From: Moritella sp. JT01
GTDB lineage: Bacteria > Pseudomonadota > Gammaproteobacteria > Enterobacterales > Moritellaceae
Length of the DNA: 64,000 nucleotides
Reading direction: 5' to 3'
Assembly: GCF_001574435.1 (NCBI RefSeq)
Contig: NZ_LOCN01000024.1
Coordinates: 5,770-69,769 of the forward strand
Shown: positions 6,660-15,453 of the stretch, piece after piece
Layout of the letters: each line of letters opens with the position of its first letter
How positions within the stretch are numbered: position 1 is the first letter of the stretch
The notes under the pieces: generated by a model
What the model was told of the DNA's origin: nothing
The model's database searches: none
What the model saw: only the letters and a program-made list of their open reading frames with translations
Made by a program: the position numbers and the translations under genes

Positions 6660-8752
6660 AAATGGTATTATTTTGTTTTGCTTTATTATTCACATCTCCT
6701 ATCGCTTTAAGTGAAAGTGAATTCATTGATTCGGGTGATCAATTGTTTATTTTTATGCCTGGTGAGGAGGACTTTGAAAAACCATTTCAAGTTGACGCAA
6801 GTGGTTTTATTCAATTGCCTGAAGTTGGGAAATTACATGTAAAAGGCAAAACCTTGACAGTCGTATTAGAAGAGCTGAAGGCATCGCTTAGTGTCGTATT
6901 CCGAGATATATCAAAGTTATATATTGAGTTTCGAGCACGAGAAAAATTAATCACGGTGTTAGGTTATGTGAAGGATCCTCGTGAAGTGGTATTACCAGAA
7001 CTGGGTAATGTACAGATGGCATTGAATAAAGCCGGGGGGATGCTGGCTGGCGCACAGCTCGATAATATGCAACTGCAACGAGGCGCTGAAGTTATCATAT
7101 TTAATTTCAAACGTTATTTAGAAACGGGTGATGACAATGAACTTCCTGCATTGAAATCTGGCGATATTATATTTGTCCCATCATCGCCATTGACCGGTAA
7201 TGTGCAGATGACCTTTGATGCGAGGTCATTAAAACTAGGCGGAGACGCAAGTGACACTCAAAAAGCCGTGACGGTTTTCGGTGAGGTTAATGCACCCGGC
7301 ACATTTTCCTATGTGCCGGGTATGACAATTATTGAAAGTTTAATGAAAGCGAATGGCGTTACGCGTTATGCCAATGTGGGTAAAATCAGAGTTATGGGGA
7401 GTAAGGCTCCACAAACGTTTGATTTGAAATTATATCTTGATACAGGCGATATGTCTAAGTTACCCAAGATAAAACCCGGTACGACTATTTTTGTGCCTAT
7501 TCAGGTTGAAGACATCAAAGTTGGCTTACAGGTCGTGTACGTGATGGGGCAAGTGAATAAACCGGGTGCTTTTGAAGGCCGTGAGGGGATTACTTTCATG
7601 GACATGTTAGCAAATGCCGGCGGGCCGAATCGATATGCTGATACTCAGCAAATTAGAGTACTTAAAGAAAATGGTGAAACATTCCGCTTTGATTTAAAAA
7701 AATATTCGGATGATCCTGAAAATAACCCATTTCCTGTTATTGAGGGGGGGGATGTGATTTTCTTACCTGAAAAAGCCGATATGATTGAAAAATCATGGCT
7801 CGTTGAATCACACGATGAAGCAATAAAAATTATTGGCGCGGTCAAAAACCCGGGTCGTTATCAATGGGATGATGATATGACATTCCTTGATCTACTTGGC
7901 CATGCTGAGGGACCAACCGAGAAGGCTGATTTATCAAAAGTAATGATTGTTGGCAATGATGGTTTAGGTGAACGTCTGTTTTTCGATTTAGACAAATTCA
8001 TGAAAGTGGGTGGTGATTATTTAACTCTGCCGCAGCTATCTGCGGGTGATACAGTCATGTTTACGGAGTTACCGGATGATCCAACAAATAATAAATCAAA
8101 GTGGATAAAACAAGAGTCTGAATCTTCTATATATATTCTTGGTGCCGTCGGTGCGCCTGGCCGGTATGCATTTAACAGTCAATTAGATTTCTTAGATTTA
8201 TTATCTGCAGCGGATGGTCCGACTAATGATGCAGACATAAAGCATATTAAAGTAACACATCGTAATAAACGCTTTGCAAAATCATCAACGCTGGATCTCG
8301 ACATGTATTTTGAGACTGGAGATGAAAGTCTTTTACCGCAAGTCTTACCAGGGGATACGATCTATATTCCAGCGAAAAGTGAACAAGGGGAATTAAATAA
8401 TACCGTTAATATTGTACAGGTATTAGGCGCTGTGCATAACCCAGGCCGTTATAAATATGATTCTTCACTGGATGTTGTTGGTATATTAACAATGGCTGGA
8501 GGACCTACCACAGAAGCTTATATTGATCGTATCATCATTTTGACTAAACGTGGAGAAATGAAGCATAGTGCACGTATTTTTAATATGAAGCATTATCTTA
8601 CTCAACCCGACTATCGAGATATCCCGATTATACATGCTGGTGACACTATATATATTCCTAATGAGAAAGAGTCTAATTGGAGCCAGTTGTTGGATATATT
8701 AGGGAGTGCGTTAAGTGTTGTTACACTCTTCATTGTCGGCTCTTCATTATGA
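6656..8752 (+). CDS. Wza-type polysaccharide export protein with six SLBB repeats, SypC-like
   Basis: This 698-residue protein has an N-terminal signal peptide (about residues 1-19) and a poly-export domain (about 25-95) opening 'DSGDQLFIFMPGE'. Six SLBB repeats follow, each beginning with a G-x-V-x-x-P motif at about residues 103, 209, 298, 394, 496 and 592 (for example 'GAVKNPGRY'). A C-terminal hydrophobic segment (about 676-698) could form the outer-membrane-spanning helix of a Wza-like channel. Family members form the periplasmic/outer-membrane conduit for capsule or exopolysaccharide. Six SLBB units is many for a Wza relative, which usually has two or three. It overlaps its neighbours on both sides. 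Confidence 0.85.
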   Translation: MKMVLFCFALLFTSPIALSESEFIDSGDQLFIFMPGEEDFEKPFQVDASGFIQLPEVGKLHVKGKTLTVVLEELKASLSVVFRDISKLYIEFRAREKLITVLGYVKDPREVVLPELGNVQMALNKAGGMLAGAQLDNMQLQRGAEVIIFNFKRYLETGDDNELPALKSGDIIFVPSSPLTGNVQMTFDARSLKLGGDASDTQKAVTVFGEVNAPGTFSYVPGMTIIESLMKANGVTRYANVGKIRVMGSKAPQTFDLKLYLDTGDMSKLPKIKPGTTIFVPIQVEDIKVGLQVVYVMGQVNKPGAFEGREGITFMDMLANAGGPNRYADTQQIRVLKENGETFRFDLKKYSDDPENNPFPVIEGGDVIFLPEKADMIEKSWLVESHDEAIKIIGAVKNPGRYQWDDDMTFLDLLGHAEGPTEKADLSKVMIVGNDGLGERLFFDLDKFMKVGGDYLTLPQLSAGDTVMFTELPDDPTNNKSKWIKQESESSIYILGAVGAPGRYAFNSQLDFLDLLSAADGPTNDADIKHIKVTHRNKRFAKSSTLDLDMYFETGDESLLPQVLPGDTIYIPAKSEQGELNNTVNIVQVLGAVHNPGRYKYDSSLDVVGILTMAGGPTTEAYIDRIIILTKRGEMKHSARIFNMKHYLTQPDYRDIPIIHAGDTIYIPNEKESNWSQLLDILGSALSVVTLFIVGSSL

Positions 8753-9468
8753 ATATCTTACCGGAAACGTTTGTCGAAATTGAGCAGATTTATCAGTTAA
8801 TTGCGAACGAAAATATTAAGTCATTAGCAATAAATTGTTCTCAAGGAAAAGAAGGCGGAACTGAGTTAGTGCTAGCATTAGCTCGGCGTCATAAAGTGGC
8901 GGGGAGTAAGGTACTGATAGTGGATCTTAATACATTTAAACCTGCAATTACCAATCAGTATATTAACGGGAAAAAATCATGGTCTCTCGACGATATGAAT
9001 TCACAAACGGCTTGTATAGCAAAGTTTACTGACATGATTGATATTTTACCTGCGCCAAAAAGTGAGCAAGATCAAAATATTAGCTTCCGAGATGAAAAAA
9101 AGATAAAAAATTCTATCGAATACTGGTTGCAGCACTATAACTTTATTATATTTGATACATGTGCAATCACGCGCACTAATTTTTCTAATATACCAGGTGA
9201 AGTTATTGCTAGAGGATGTGATGCCAGTTTGCTTGTTGTTGCTCCCGGTATCTCGCTTGAGAGTTCAGTTGTAAAAACAATAAAAATTTTTAAATATAAT
9301 AATGTTAAATTGCTTGGCACTGTGATTAATGATGTCAAATGTCCACCATTGGATATGCAATTAAGAAATTCAGTGCGCAGACGATTACATGGTTTTCCGA
9401 TATTCAAACAATGGTTGCTCAATCGAATTTCAAACGTGGAATTATTAAAAGGTAAATTTGGCCGCTGA
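8749..9468 (+). CDS. CpsD/MinD-like ATPase homologue with degraded P-loop, SypD-like
   Basis: This 239-residue protein has the fold pattern of MinD/bacterial-tyrosine-kinase ATPases: 'SLAINCSQGKEGGTEL' where Walker A should be, 'KVLIVDLNTFKP' for Walker A', and 'FIIFDT' for Walker B. The canonical P-loop lysine position (near residue 37) is Gly, and no C-terminal tyrosine cluster is present. ATP hydrolysis or autokinase activity is therefore doubtful. Relatives partner with Wza/Wzc systems to control polysaccharide polymerisation and export, matching the SLBB gene just upstream. The start at 8749 makes an ATGA overlap with the preceding stop; a longer in-frame start at 8677 lies deep inside the SLBB gene. 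Confidence 0.7.
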   Translation: MNILPETFVEIEQIYQLIANENIKSLAINCSQGKEGGTELVLALARRHKVAGSKVLIVDLNTFKPAITNQYINGKKSWSLDDMNSQTACIAKFTDMIDILPAPKSEQDQNISFRDEKKIKNSIEYWLQHYNFIIFDTCAITRTNFSNIPGEVIARGCDASLLVVAPGISLESSVVKTIKIFKYNNVKLLGTVINDVKCPPLDMQLRNSVRRRLHGFPIFKQWLLNRISNVELLKGKFGR

Positions 9469-10958
9469 TGAAAACACAACTGTTTGCAAAGCAATATCCA
9501 TTAAAACTGGATTCAATTAGTGAGGTTCGGCGTCTCTTAACGACATTATGCCAACAGCTCGCTCTTGAACAAGCTGAAATTGATCGTGTAACGTTAGTGT
9601 TAGCTGAATACCTTTCTAATCTCTATTTTCATAACCAAGGTACTGTTAACTGGTTCAGTATTGAGCTCGCCGGAGTTAAAAGTAATTGGTATTTTGAAGT
9701 ATCAGATACTGGTGAGAGTTTTGACCCTTATAAAGCCAATGTTAACGATATTTTTAATGGTGAGTTATTAACGAGTGGTATGGGGTTAGCTTTAATTCAG
9801 AAAAATAACCACAATGGTCATTACGAGAGTGAAAATGGCATTAATAAATTCACTTGCCCCTTAAAGAAACAGAAAAAAAAGCTAAACGTCGTTATTGTTG
9901 ATGATGATCAAACCCTATTGTGGGCATATAAAGGCTATTTGCAAAATGATTTTGTCGTGCATATTTTTTCAGCGGCAGTATTAGCACTTAAATATATTCA
10001 ACATGAAGGCTGCGATCTTATTATTGCCGATATTCACATGCCGGAAATGTCAGGGTTTGAGTTTAGACTGAAAGTTGAGTCCTTCGAGAAGGGTGCATTG
10101 ACACCGTTTGTATTCTTAACGGGTGACGATAATCTATCAGTGCAAGAACAAGCCGCGGAAGTTTCTATTGATGATTATTTAATTAAACCGATCACTAAAA
10201 CACCGTTACTTGCAGTTTGTAACCGTGTAATACGTCGTACTAATCAACTGGCATTGCATTATCAGCAACGTATTGTGGAGTCACTCAGTCGACCGTTTAA
10301 ACCGTCACTACCACCGAAGTCTGGTGACTGGAATTTCTCACTTGCTCATACGCCAGCAAGTGAAGGTGGCGGTGATTTTGTTTTTTTTCATGATTATGGT
10401 GAAAGCAAATTACTCATTTTAGGTGATATTATGGGACATGGGCCTGTCGCTAAATTTCATAGCTTTGCGATAATGGGCTATTTAGAGGGGTTAATCACAT
10501 CTATACCCACCTGTCCAGGTGTTCTATTAGCAGGCTTGTCTAGCAGGTTATACTTAAATCAGTTACTAGAGTCCAGTATGTTAACGTGTATTGTTATAAA
10601 GTTGACAGGAAATAAATGTGAAATCGCCACCGCAGGGCATCCACAGCCTTATCTATTGAATGACGTTGGATACAAAGCAATTGATTGTAAAGGTACTGTA
10701 TTGGGACTCTTACCCGATGAGGGGTATTCCGCCGTCACAGTACAGCTAAAAGCAGGAGAAAAACTTTTTTTCTATTCAGATGGCATTTTTGAGAATATAG
10801 ATAGGAATTGTGATTGTATTGGCAATATACTAGATGGTATTAAAGGAACAACAGCTCAATATGTATTAGATCAACTATGGTTACGTTTTGAATCACTTTT
10901 ACCCGGACAATTACAGGATGATGCCACTGCAATTGTCATTGATCTAAACAATAAATGA
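9468..10958 (+). CDS. RsbW-like kinase / receiver / PP2C phosphatase fusion, SypE-like
   Basis: This 496-residue protein joins three domains. An HATPase_c anti-sigma-type serine kinase spans about 1-132 (N-box Glu47/Asn51, G1 Asp80, G2 'SGMGLALI' at 103). A response-regulator receiver spans about 138-255 (Asp145/Asp146, phospho-acceptor Asp188, Lys240). A SpoIIE/PP2C serine phosphatase spans about 290-495 (Asp320 in 'LGDIMGHG', Asp438 in 'FYSDGI', Asp484/Asp485). This is the domain order of V. fischeri SypE, which phosphorylates or dephosphorylates SypA according to receiver state. All catalytic residues I can check are intact, so both activities are likely. It shares one base with the preceding stop (TGATG). 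Confidence 0.88.
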   Translation: MKTQLFAKQYPLKLDSISEVRRLLTTLCQQLALEQAEIDRVTLVLAEYLSNLYFHNQGTVNWFSIELAGVKSNWYFEVSDTGESFDPYKANVNDIFNGELLTSGMGLALIQKNNHNGHYESENGINKFTCPLKKQKKKLNVVIVDDDQTLLWAYKGYLQNDFVVHIFSAAVLALKYIQHEGCDLIIADIHMPEMSGFEFRLKVESFEKGALTPFVFLTGDDNLSVQEQAAEVSIDDYLIKPITKTPLLAVCNRVIRRTNQLALHYQQRIVESLSRPFKPSLPPKSGDWNFSLAHTPASEGGGDFVFFHDYGESKLLILGDIMGHGPVAKFHSFAIMGYLEGLITSIPTCPGVLLAGLSSRLYLNQLLESSMLTCIVIKLTGNKCEIATAGHPQPYLLNDVGYKAIDCKGTVLGLLPDEGYSAVTVQLKAGEKLFFYSDGIFENIDRNCDCIGNILDGIKGTTAQYVLDQLWLRFESLLPGQLQDDATAIVIDLNNK

Positions 10959-10993
10959 GTAATAAGTTCAAATTGAAGACATGAGGTAATGAA

Positions 10994-11338
10994 ATGGAAA
11001 ACACAGTTATAAATGAAACGGTATTCTCTCAATTGTTGGTTGATGTAGGTGAAGACATGTTACCTGCGTTGGTCGCTGTTTTTAATGAAGAAACCACGGA
11101 GCGTATTAATGACTTACAAGCATTAATGCTGGATGTTGATAATAATAAAGTGGCACAAAGTTGTCATAGTATAAAAAGTAGTGCTGGTACATATGGGGCG
11201 TTATTAGTGCAGCAACATGCTGAAGAGTTAGAGATTATGGCAAAATCGAATCATACCGAAGAAGTACAAGCGAAATTACCATTACTAATACATAGTCTCG
11301 AAGATGCAATTAATGCGCTGGCGTTAAGATGTGATTAA
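10994..11338 (+). CDS. Free-standing histidine phosphotransfer (Hpt) protein
   Basis: This 114-residue protein is a single Hpt domain with the signature '[13 protein letters not shown]'; His58 is the predicted phosphorylated histidine. Such proteins relay phosphate from hybrid kinases to response regulators. Its position 35 bp after the receiver-containing kinase/phosphatase gene suggests that it phosphorylates Asp188 of that protein. In V. fischeri the equivalent Hpt is the C-terminal domain of the sensor SypF; here it stands alone with no sensor in the cluster. Its last 29 bp overlap the convergent YvcK-family gene. Confidence 0.85.
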   Translation: MENTVINETVFSQLLVDVGEDMLPALVAVFNEETTERINDLQALMLDVDNNKVAQSCHSIKSSAGTYGALLVQQHAEELEIMAKSNHTEEVQAKLPLLIHSLEDAINALALRCD

Positions 11339-12221
11339 CAACCGATTCAATTGCTTCTTTTAATTTTACACGATCGTGATAGTGCTTATTAATGTCTTCA
11401 CGTAAGTCATGGGTATAGGTAGGATAGGTCAGTTCTGACTGTTTATCTATATCCTGTATAACGGCACTAATGATTGGAAAACCAAGTTTTTTTTCACACC
11501 ACTGTAAGCGTTCTTGCAGGGGGATTTTTGATGCTGGACCTACCTCTTGCTGTAAATTACCTAAGTAAATCACTTTTGCATTGCTCCTACGTAACGCTTT
11601 TTGTATATCTTTAAGCAACAGCGGAGGCATAATACTGGTTAGAAACGACCCCGGGCCTAATAATATTAAATCAGCTTTCTCAATTGCCTGTACGGCTTCG
11701 AATGTTGCTGCAACATTTGGGTGTACGGTTAATTGATTTGGAAACTCACGCATTTTATCGACAGACACTTCACCATGCACATCATTACCACAAGGTGTGA
11801 CTGCGATTAAATCACTTGGCTGCTCTGACATTGGGATTAGTTGACATTCGATATGTAGCATATTACGAATAAGATTTACAGCGTCTAGTGGACGCACACA
11901 GAGGTTATCTAAAGCAACCAGCATTAGGTTGCCTAAGTTATGATTTTTTAGTTCACCTTCGTTCTTAAAGCGATATTCAAACAGCAAAGAACCTATATCA
12001 GGCTGAGTTACTAGCTGATTAATACAGTTACGAACATCTCCCCAAGCGATACAGTTTTCAGAACTTCTAAGTCGTCCTGTTGAACCACCATTATCTGTTG
12101 TGGTTACTATGCCCGTTAATCTTGACCCTAAAAAAGAAAGGGAAGATAGCACACGTCCTAGTCCATGACCGCCGCCGATAGCGACAACTTTATCGAGATC
12201 TGAAAGTGATTTTTGCAACAT
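11310..12221 (-). CDS. yvcK: YvcK/CofD-family protein (UDP-sugar-binding, putative gluconeogenesis factor)
   Basis: This 303-residue protein carries the family N-terminus '[17 protein letters not shown]', then '[13 protein letters not shown]' and 'WGDVRNCI'. YvcK/YbhK proteins bind UDP-GlcNAc and are needed for normal growth and cell shape on gluconeogenic carbon in Bacillus; the biochemical role in gammaproteobacteria is not settled. Length is typical (about 300). It is transcribed alone. Its 3' end overlaps the convergent Hpt gene by 29 bp. A hexanucleotide repeat lies about 140 bp upstream of its start and could affect its expression. Confidence 0.85.
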   Translation of the reverse strand: MLQKSLSDLDKVVAIGGGHGLGRVLSSLSFLGSRLTGIVTTTDNGGSTGRLRSSENCIAWGDVRNCINQLVTQPDIGSLLFEYRFKNEGELKNHNLGNLMLVALDNLCVRPLDAVNLIRNMLHIECQLIPMSEQPSDLIAVTPCGNDVHGEVSVDKMREFPNQLTVHPNVAATFEAVQAIEKADLILLGPGSFLTSIMPPLLLKDIQKALRRSNAKVIYLGNLQQEVGPASKIPLQERLQWCEKKLGFPIISAVIQDIDKQSELTYPTYTHDLREDINKHYHDRVKLKEAIESVVNHILTPAH

Positions 12222-12363
12222 ATTACAATACTAAACTTGAGAGAATGACAGAATCTCATCATATCTTGAAATAAAATGTTTTAACAATTAACTTTACCCA
12301 TTTGTTGCATTAATAAACAGTAATAAATAAGAATATAGTAATTTATAGATATGGCTCACAATC

Positions 12364-12399
12364 GAGTATGAGTATGAGTATGAGTATGAGTATGACTAT
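12364..12399. repeat. Hexanucleotide tandem repeat (gagtat)5 plus one imperfect copy
   Basis: Five exact copies of gagtat occupy 12364-12393, followed by an imperfect copy gactat at 12394-12399 that contains the stop codon of the Lon-N-domain gene. It lies between two minus-strand genes, so it is after the end of one coding sequence and upstream of yvcK. Confidence 0.95.
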
Positions 12400-12983
12400 A
12401 TTGGCATAAGTTCTTTTAAGACTTGTAATGTATGGGTGCAGTTAGCTTGTTGTAATAAAATTTGCTTTCGCTCAACTGGTATCGGTAAGAGTTCTAACCA
12501 GCGTTGTGATATCCAACTTGCATTATTCATTTCTTTTGAGCAGTACAACTCATCCAGATCTGGATGTTGATTGAATATATCCGTTAGTTTGTCGGTTAAG
12601 TAGCGATCTTGTTCAGTGATGTTTTGATCTGGCCAATTAGAAATGTGATGGATTTCGGCTATTTTTAATCCATCATCTTCGACGGTTATATCATCGATGA
12701 TGAAACGATCAACACCTTCAACAACAATGCCAAGGAAGCCATCATCGAGAGGGTAAAAATCAACAATTTTAACGTGTGTGCCGATCGGTGATATACGTCC
12801 AAATGGACCAGTCTGTTTAGAATCAATCATGACGATACCAAACCCTGTCATTGTTTTAGCGCTGTCTTTGATCATGCGTATATAGCGTTCTTCAATGATA
12901 CGTAAAGGAAGTCGACCATTAGGGAGTATATGAGAGGGTAACGGGAATAATGCGAGTTGAGTTGATTGCAAGAGTGGGCTCAT
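12396..12983 (-). CDS. Lon N-terminal (LON) domain protein
   Basis: This 195-residue protein consists of the substrate-binding LON domain without the AAA+ or protease parts. Typical features are 'LALFPLPSHILPNGRLPLRI', 'ERYIRMI' and 'GFGIVMI' in the first 50 residues. Free-standing LON-domain proteins are common in marine gammaproteobacteria; their function is unclear, perhaps recognition of unfolded protein. The C-terminal third is helical and ends 'LQVLKELMPI'. It is separate from the NarP gene upstream by 111 bp. Confidence 0.8.
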   Translation of the reverse strand: MSPLLQSTQLALFPLPSHILPNGRLPLRIIEERYIRMIKDSAKTMTGFGIVMIDSKQTGPFGRISPIGTHVKIVDFYPLDDGFLGIVVEGVDRFIIDDITVEDDGLKIAEIHHISNWPDQNITEQDRYLTDKLTDIFNQHPDLDELYCSKEMNNASWISQRWLELLPIPVERKQILLQQANCTHTLQVLKELMPI

Positions 12984-13094
12984 TAGTTATTGGATATATA
13001 ACTAATAATAGTGTTGTTTAAAAAGTTTGCATTTTTGATTGAGAAATAGAAGTAAAAACATAATAAGGCTTATATTTTTACTTCTATTATTTGA

Positions 13095-13742
13095 TTACGC
13101 GCTAGTTTTATTAAATTCAAGATACATAACAGCAGCTTCAACACGTGAACTTGCTTCTAGTTTCTTCAATAAACTTTTAACGTGAACTTTTACAGTCCCT
13201 TCTGAAATATGCAGGTTACTTGCAACATGTTTGTTGCTGTAGCCTTTTGAGATTTCAAGTAAGATTTGGTTTTCGCGTTTAGTTAGCTTAGCTAGCTTTT
13301 CTTCAAAGTTATTATCTTCATGTAGACAGTCTAAATAGCCCAGTAAGCTTTCAGAAAGAGCCTGTTGGCCAGATAATACATCTTGTAATTGCTCTAGTAG
13401 CAGATCCGGTTCTGAATCTTTTAATAAGTAGCCATCTGCACCCGCATTGATTAATTTAATCACGTCTTGTTTGTTATCAGAAACCGTTAAAATTACAACG
13501 CGAGAGCTTAACTCTTCAGCGCGGAGTGCTTTTAATGTATCTAAGCCTGACATGCCTTTCATATTCAAATCAAGTAGAACAAGATCGGGTTCATGTAGTT
13601 TGGCAAGCGTGATAGCTTCTACGCCATCACTGGCTTCACCAATAACATTAAATTTGTCTTCTAATGTAAGAAGTTGAACAATCCCTTTTCGCATTAGCGG
13701 ATGATCATCAACAACTAAAATTGTGTAACTATTGTCAAGCAT
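13095..13742 (-). CDS. narP: Nitrate/nitrite response regulator NarP
   Basis: This 215-residue NarL/FixJ-family regulator has a receiver at residues about 6-122 (Asp12/Asp13, phospho-acceptor Asp58, Lys near 108) and a LuxR-type helix-turn-helix at about 148-212 ('LTKRENQILLEISKGYSNK'). It overlaps the narQ-like kinase gene by 8 bp, forming a kinase-regulator operon. NarP activates periplasmic nitrate reductase genes in enteric relatives, and a nap operon lies about 3.3 kb away. A matching 7-2-7 heptamer pair is present upstream of napF. NarL is an alternative name, but the nap linkage favours NarP. Confidence 0.85.
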   Translation of the reverse strand: MLDNSYTILVVDDHPLMRKGIVQLLTLEDKFNVIGEASDGVEAITLAKLHEPDLVLLDLNMKGMSGLDTLKALRAEELSSRVVILTVSDNKQDVIKLINAGADGYLLKDSEPDLLLEQLQDVLSGQQALSESLLGYLDCLHEDNNFEEKLAKLTKRENQILLEISKGYSNKHVASNLHISEGTVKVHVKSLLKKLEASSRVEAAVMYLEFNKTSA

Positions 13743-15453
13743 GTTTGTTTTCCCTGTCGAAGGTAAGTAATACCAAGGTGCCTTTTGTTATATTATTTTT
13801 AATTTCTAGTTTAGCACCTAGTTTTGAAGCGCGTTCACCCATTATGTTTATCCCATAATGGTTGGATTTCGTTGGGTTAGCTGTAATGCCATCACCATTA
13901 TCCGAAATAGATACTTTGATAGTACCATTTTTATTCGTGCCACAGTCAATCATTATTTCGTTTGAGTTCGCATGTTTGATTGAATTTAATACAGCTTCTC
14001 TAATTATTTGCAATATATGTATGTGTTGGTTGGGTTTAAATAAATGTTCTTCTAATTCGTAGCTTAGATGAATTTTGGATTTTGTGCGCTGACGCAGTTG
14101 TGCGAGCATGATCGAAATGGCTTCAGAAAGGTTCGCATCATCAAGCGTCAAACGAAAAGTATTTAATAATTCTCTTAGCTGCGTATAAGATAATTTTAGG
14201 TTAGTGTCGATTTCATCCACAATATCATTGGTAGCCGATGTGATTTCTTGATTTTTTAAATGACGTTTCAATAACGCGACTTGTATTTTTAAATAGGAGA
14301 GTGCTTGTGCAAGTGAATCATGTAATTCCCGCGCAATAACGGCGCGCTCTTCCATTAATAAGGAGCGTTGTGCTTCTAAGTTACTTTGAGAACGGTGCTG
14401 AGCACGAGAAATAATTCGACAGTAACTGCGTAAGTGCTCTTGATCATTTGCTTCACGTTTGAGAACAGTCAAGGTACCAAATGACTGCTCTTCGAGTTCT
14501 AATTTTAGGTCAATAGTTTGCTCACCATTATCAAAGCCTGAATTAAGGTAAATAGTTTCAACTTCCGATCCCGTTAATACAAGTTTGTAGAAATTAAGGC
14601 CATTGAGTTCGGATACACTTTGTAGTGTTTGTTCAAGCATATCGGCGTTAAGGTGTGTGACGTGTAATTTTTGTGATGTGGTATAAAGAAAGTTAATTTT
14701 ATCTTTCGCTTCTTTTAACTGCTTGGTTTTGGCATCTACCTGTTGTTCTAACGTACTGTATAATTTATTTAAATCTTGCGCCATGTGTGAAATGTTACTC
14801 GCTAACGAGCCTATTTCATTTTCATAGAAAAAATCAAACGAGACATCGAACTCACCTTTTCTAATTTGATTTGATGCGGCAAATATTTGCTGTAGTGGTT
14901 TTAATACCTGTACTTGCATTAAACGGATAGTGATAATACATACCGCAAAAATGAGGCCGATCCCGAGCCCTTTGATTAGCGTAATAATTTTAACTTTATA
15001 CTCAGAATGATTTTGTAAATGTTGTACAAAACTATCAATTTCTAATACAAAATTGTCGACATTATCTAAGAATTTTTTGGGATTATTACTGTGTAATATA
15101 TCTAATTGCGTTTGCCATCGATCATTCACATCCATAAATTCGGTTTTTAATTTTAATGTGATATCCCAGTTATCGACAATATTATTTTTAATGTGCGCCA
15201 GTGATTGATTGAAAGTATCAATATGGTGCTGACGTAATATTTCAGATTCGTCCCGGGATAAATTGTAAGCGATTTGGTAGCTTTGCATTCGCAGAGCCCC
15301 CGCTTTGTTAATTGATGAAGCATCAGAAAGACTGAGCGGTAATGCAACTAAGGAGATAAACGTTAGCATTGAGGCTAGCGCTAGTATACTGAACATCCCA
15401 CGGCCGATTAAAATGATAATAGACTGGTGGGAAGGGATTATATTTTTTATCAT
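13735..15453 (-). CDS. narQ: Nitrate/nitrite sensor histidine kinase NarQ
   Basis: This 572-residue membrane kinase has TM1 at about 10-40 and a periplasmic four-helix sensor with the NarX/NarQ P-box near residues 46-63 ('INKAGALRMQSYQIAY'). TM2 lies at about 161-178, followed by HAMP, a coiled coil, a GAF-like central region, and a HisKA_3/HATPase module with phospho-acceptor His378 ('ARELHDSLAQALSYLK'). The P-box binds nitrate or nitrite in the characterised proteins. The central region lacks the Cys cluster of NarX, which supports the NarQ name. It is divergent from moaA. Confidence 0.85.
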   Translation of the reverse strand: MIKNIIPSHQSIIILIGRGMFSILALASMLTFISLVALPLSLSDASSINKAGALRMQSYQIAYNLSRDESEILRQHHIDTFNQSLAHIKNNIVDNWDITLKLKTEFMDVNDRWQTQLDILHSNNPKKFLDNVDNFVLEIDSFVQHLQNHSEYKVKIITLIKGLGIGLIFAVCIITIRLMQVQVLKPLQQIFAASNQIRKGEFDVSFDFFYENEIGSLASNISHMAQDLNKLYSTLEQQVDAKTKQLKEAKDKINFLYTTSQKLHVTHLNADMLEQTLQSVSELNGLNFYKLVLTGSEVETIYLNSGFDNGEQTIDLKLELEEQSFGTLTVLKREANDQEHLRSYCRIISRAQHRSQSNLEAQRSLLMEERAVIARELHDSLAQALSYLKIQVALLKRHLKNQEITSATNDIVDEIDTNLKLSYTQLRELLNTFRLTLDDANLSEAISIMLAQLRQRTKSKIHLSYELEEHLFKPNQHIHILQIIREAVLNSIKHANSNEIMIDCGTNKNGTIKVSISDNGDGITANPTKSNHYGINIMGERASKLGAKLEIKNNITKGTLVLLTFDRENKHA

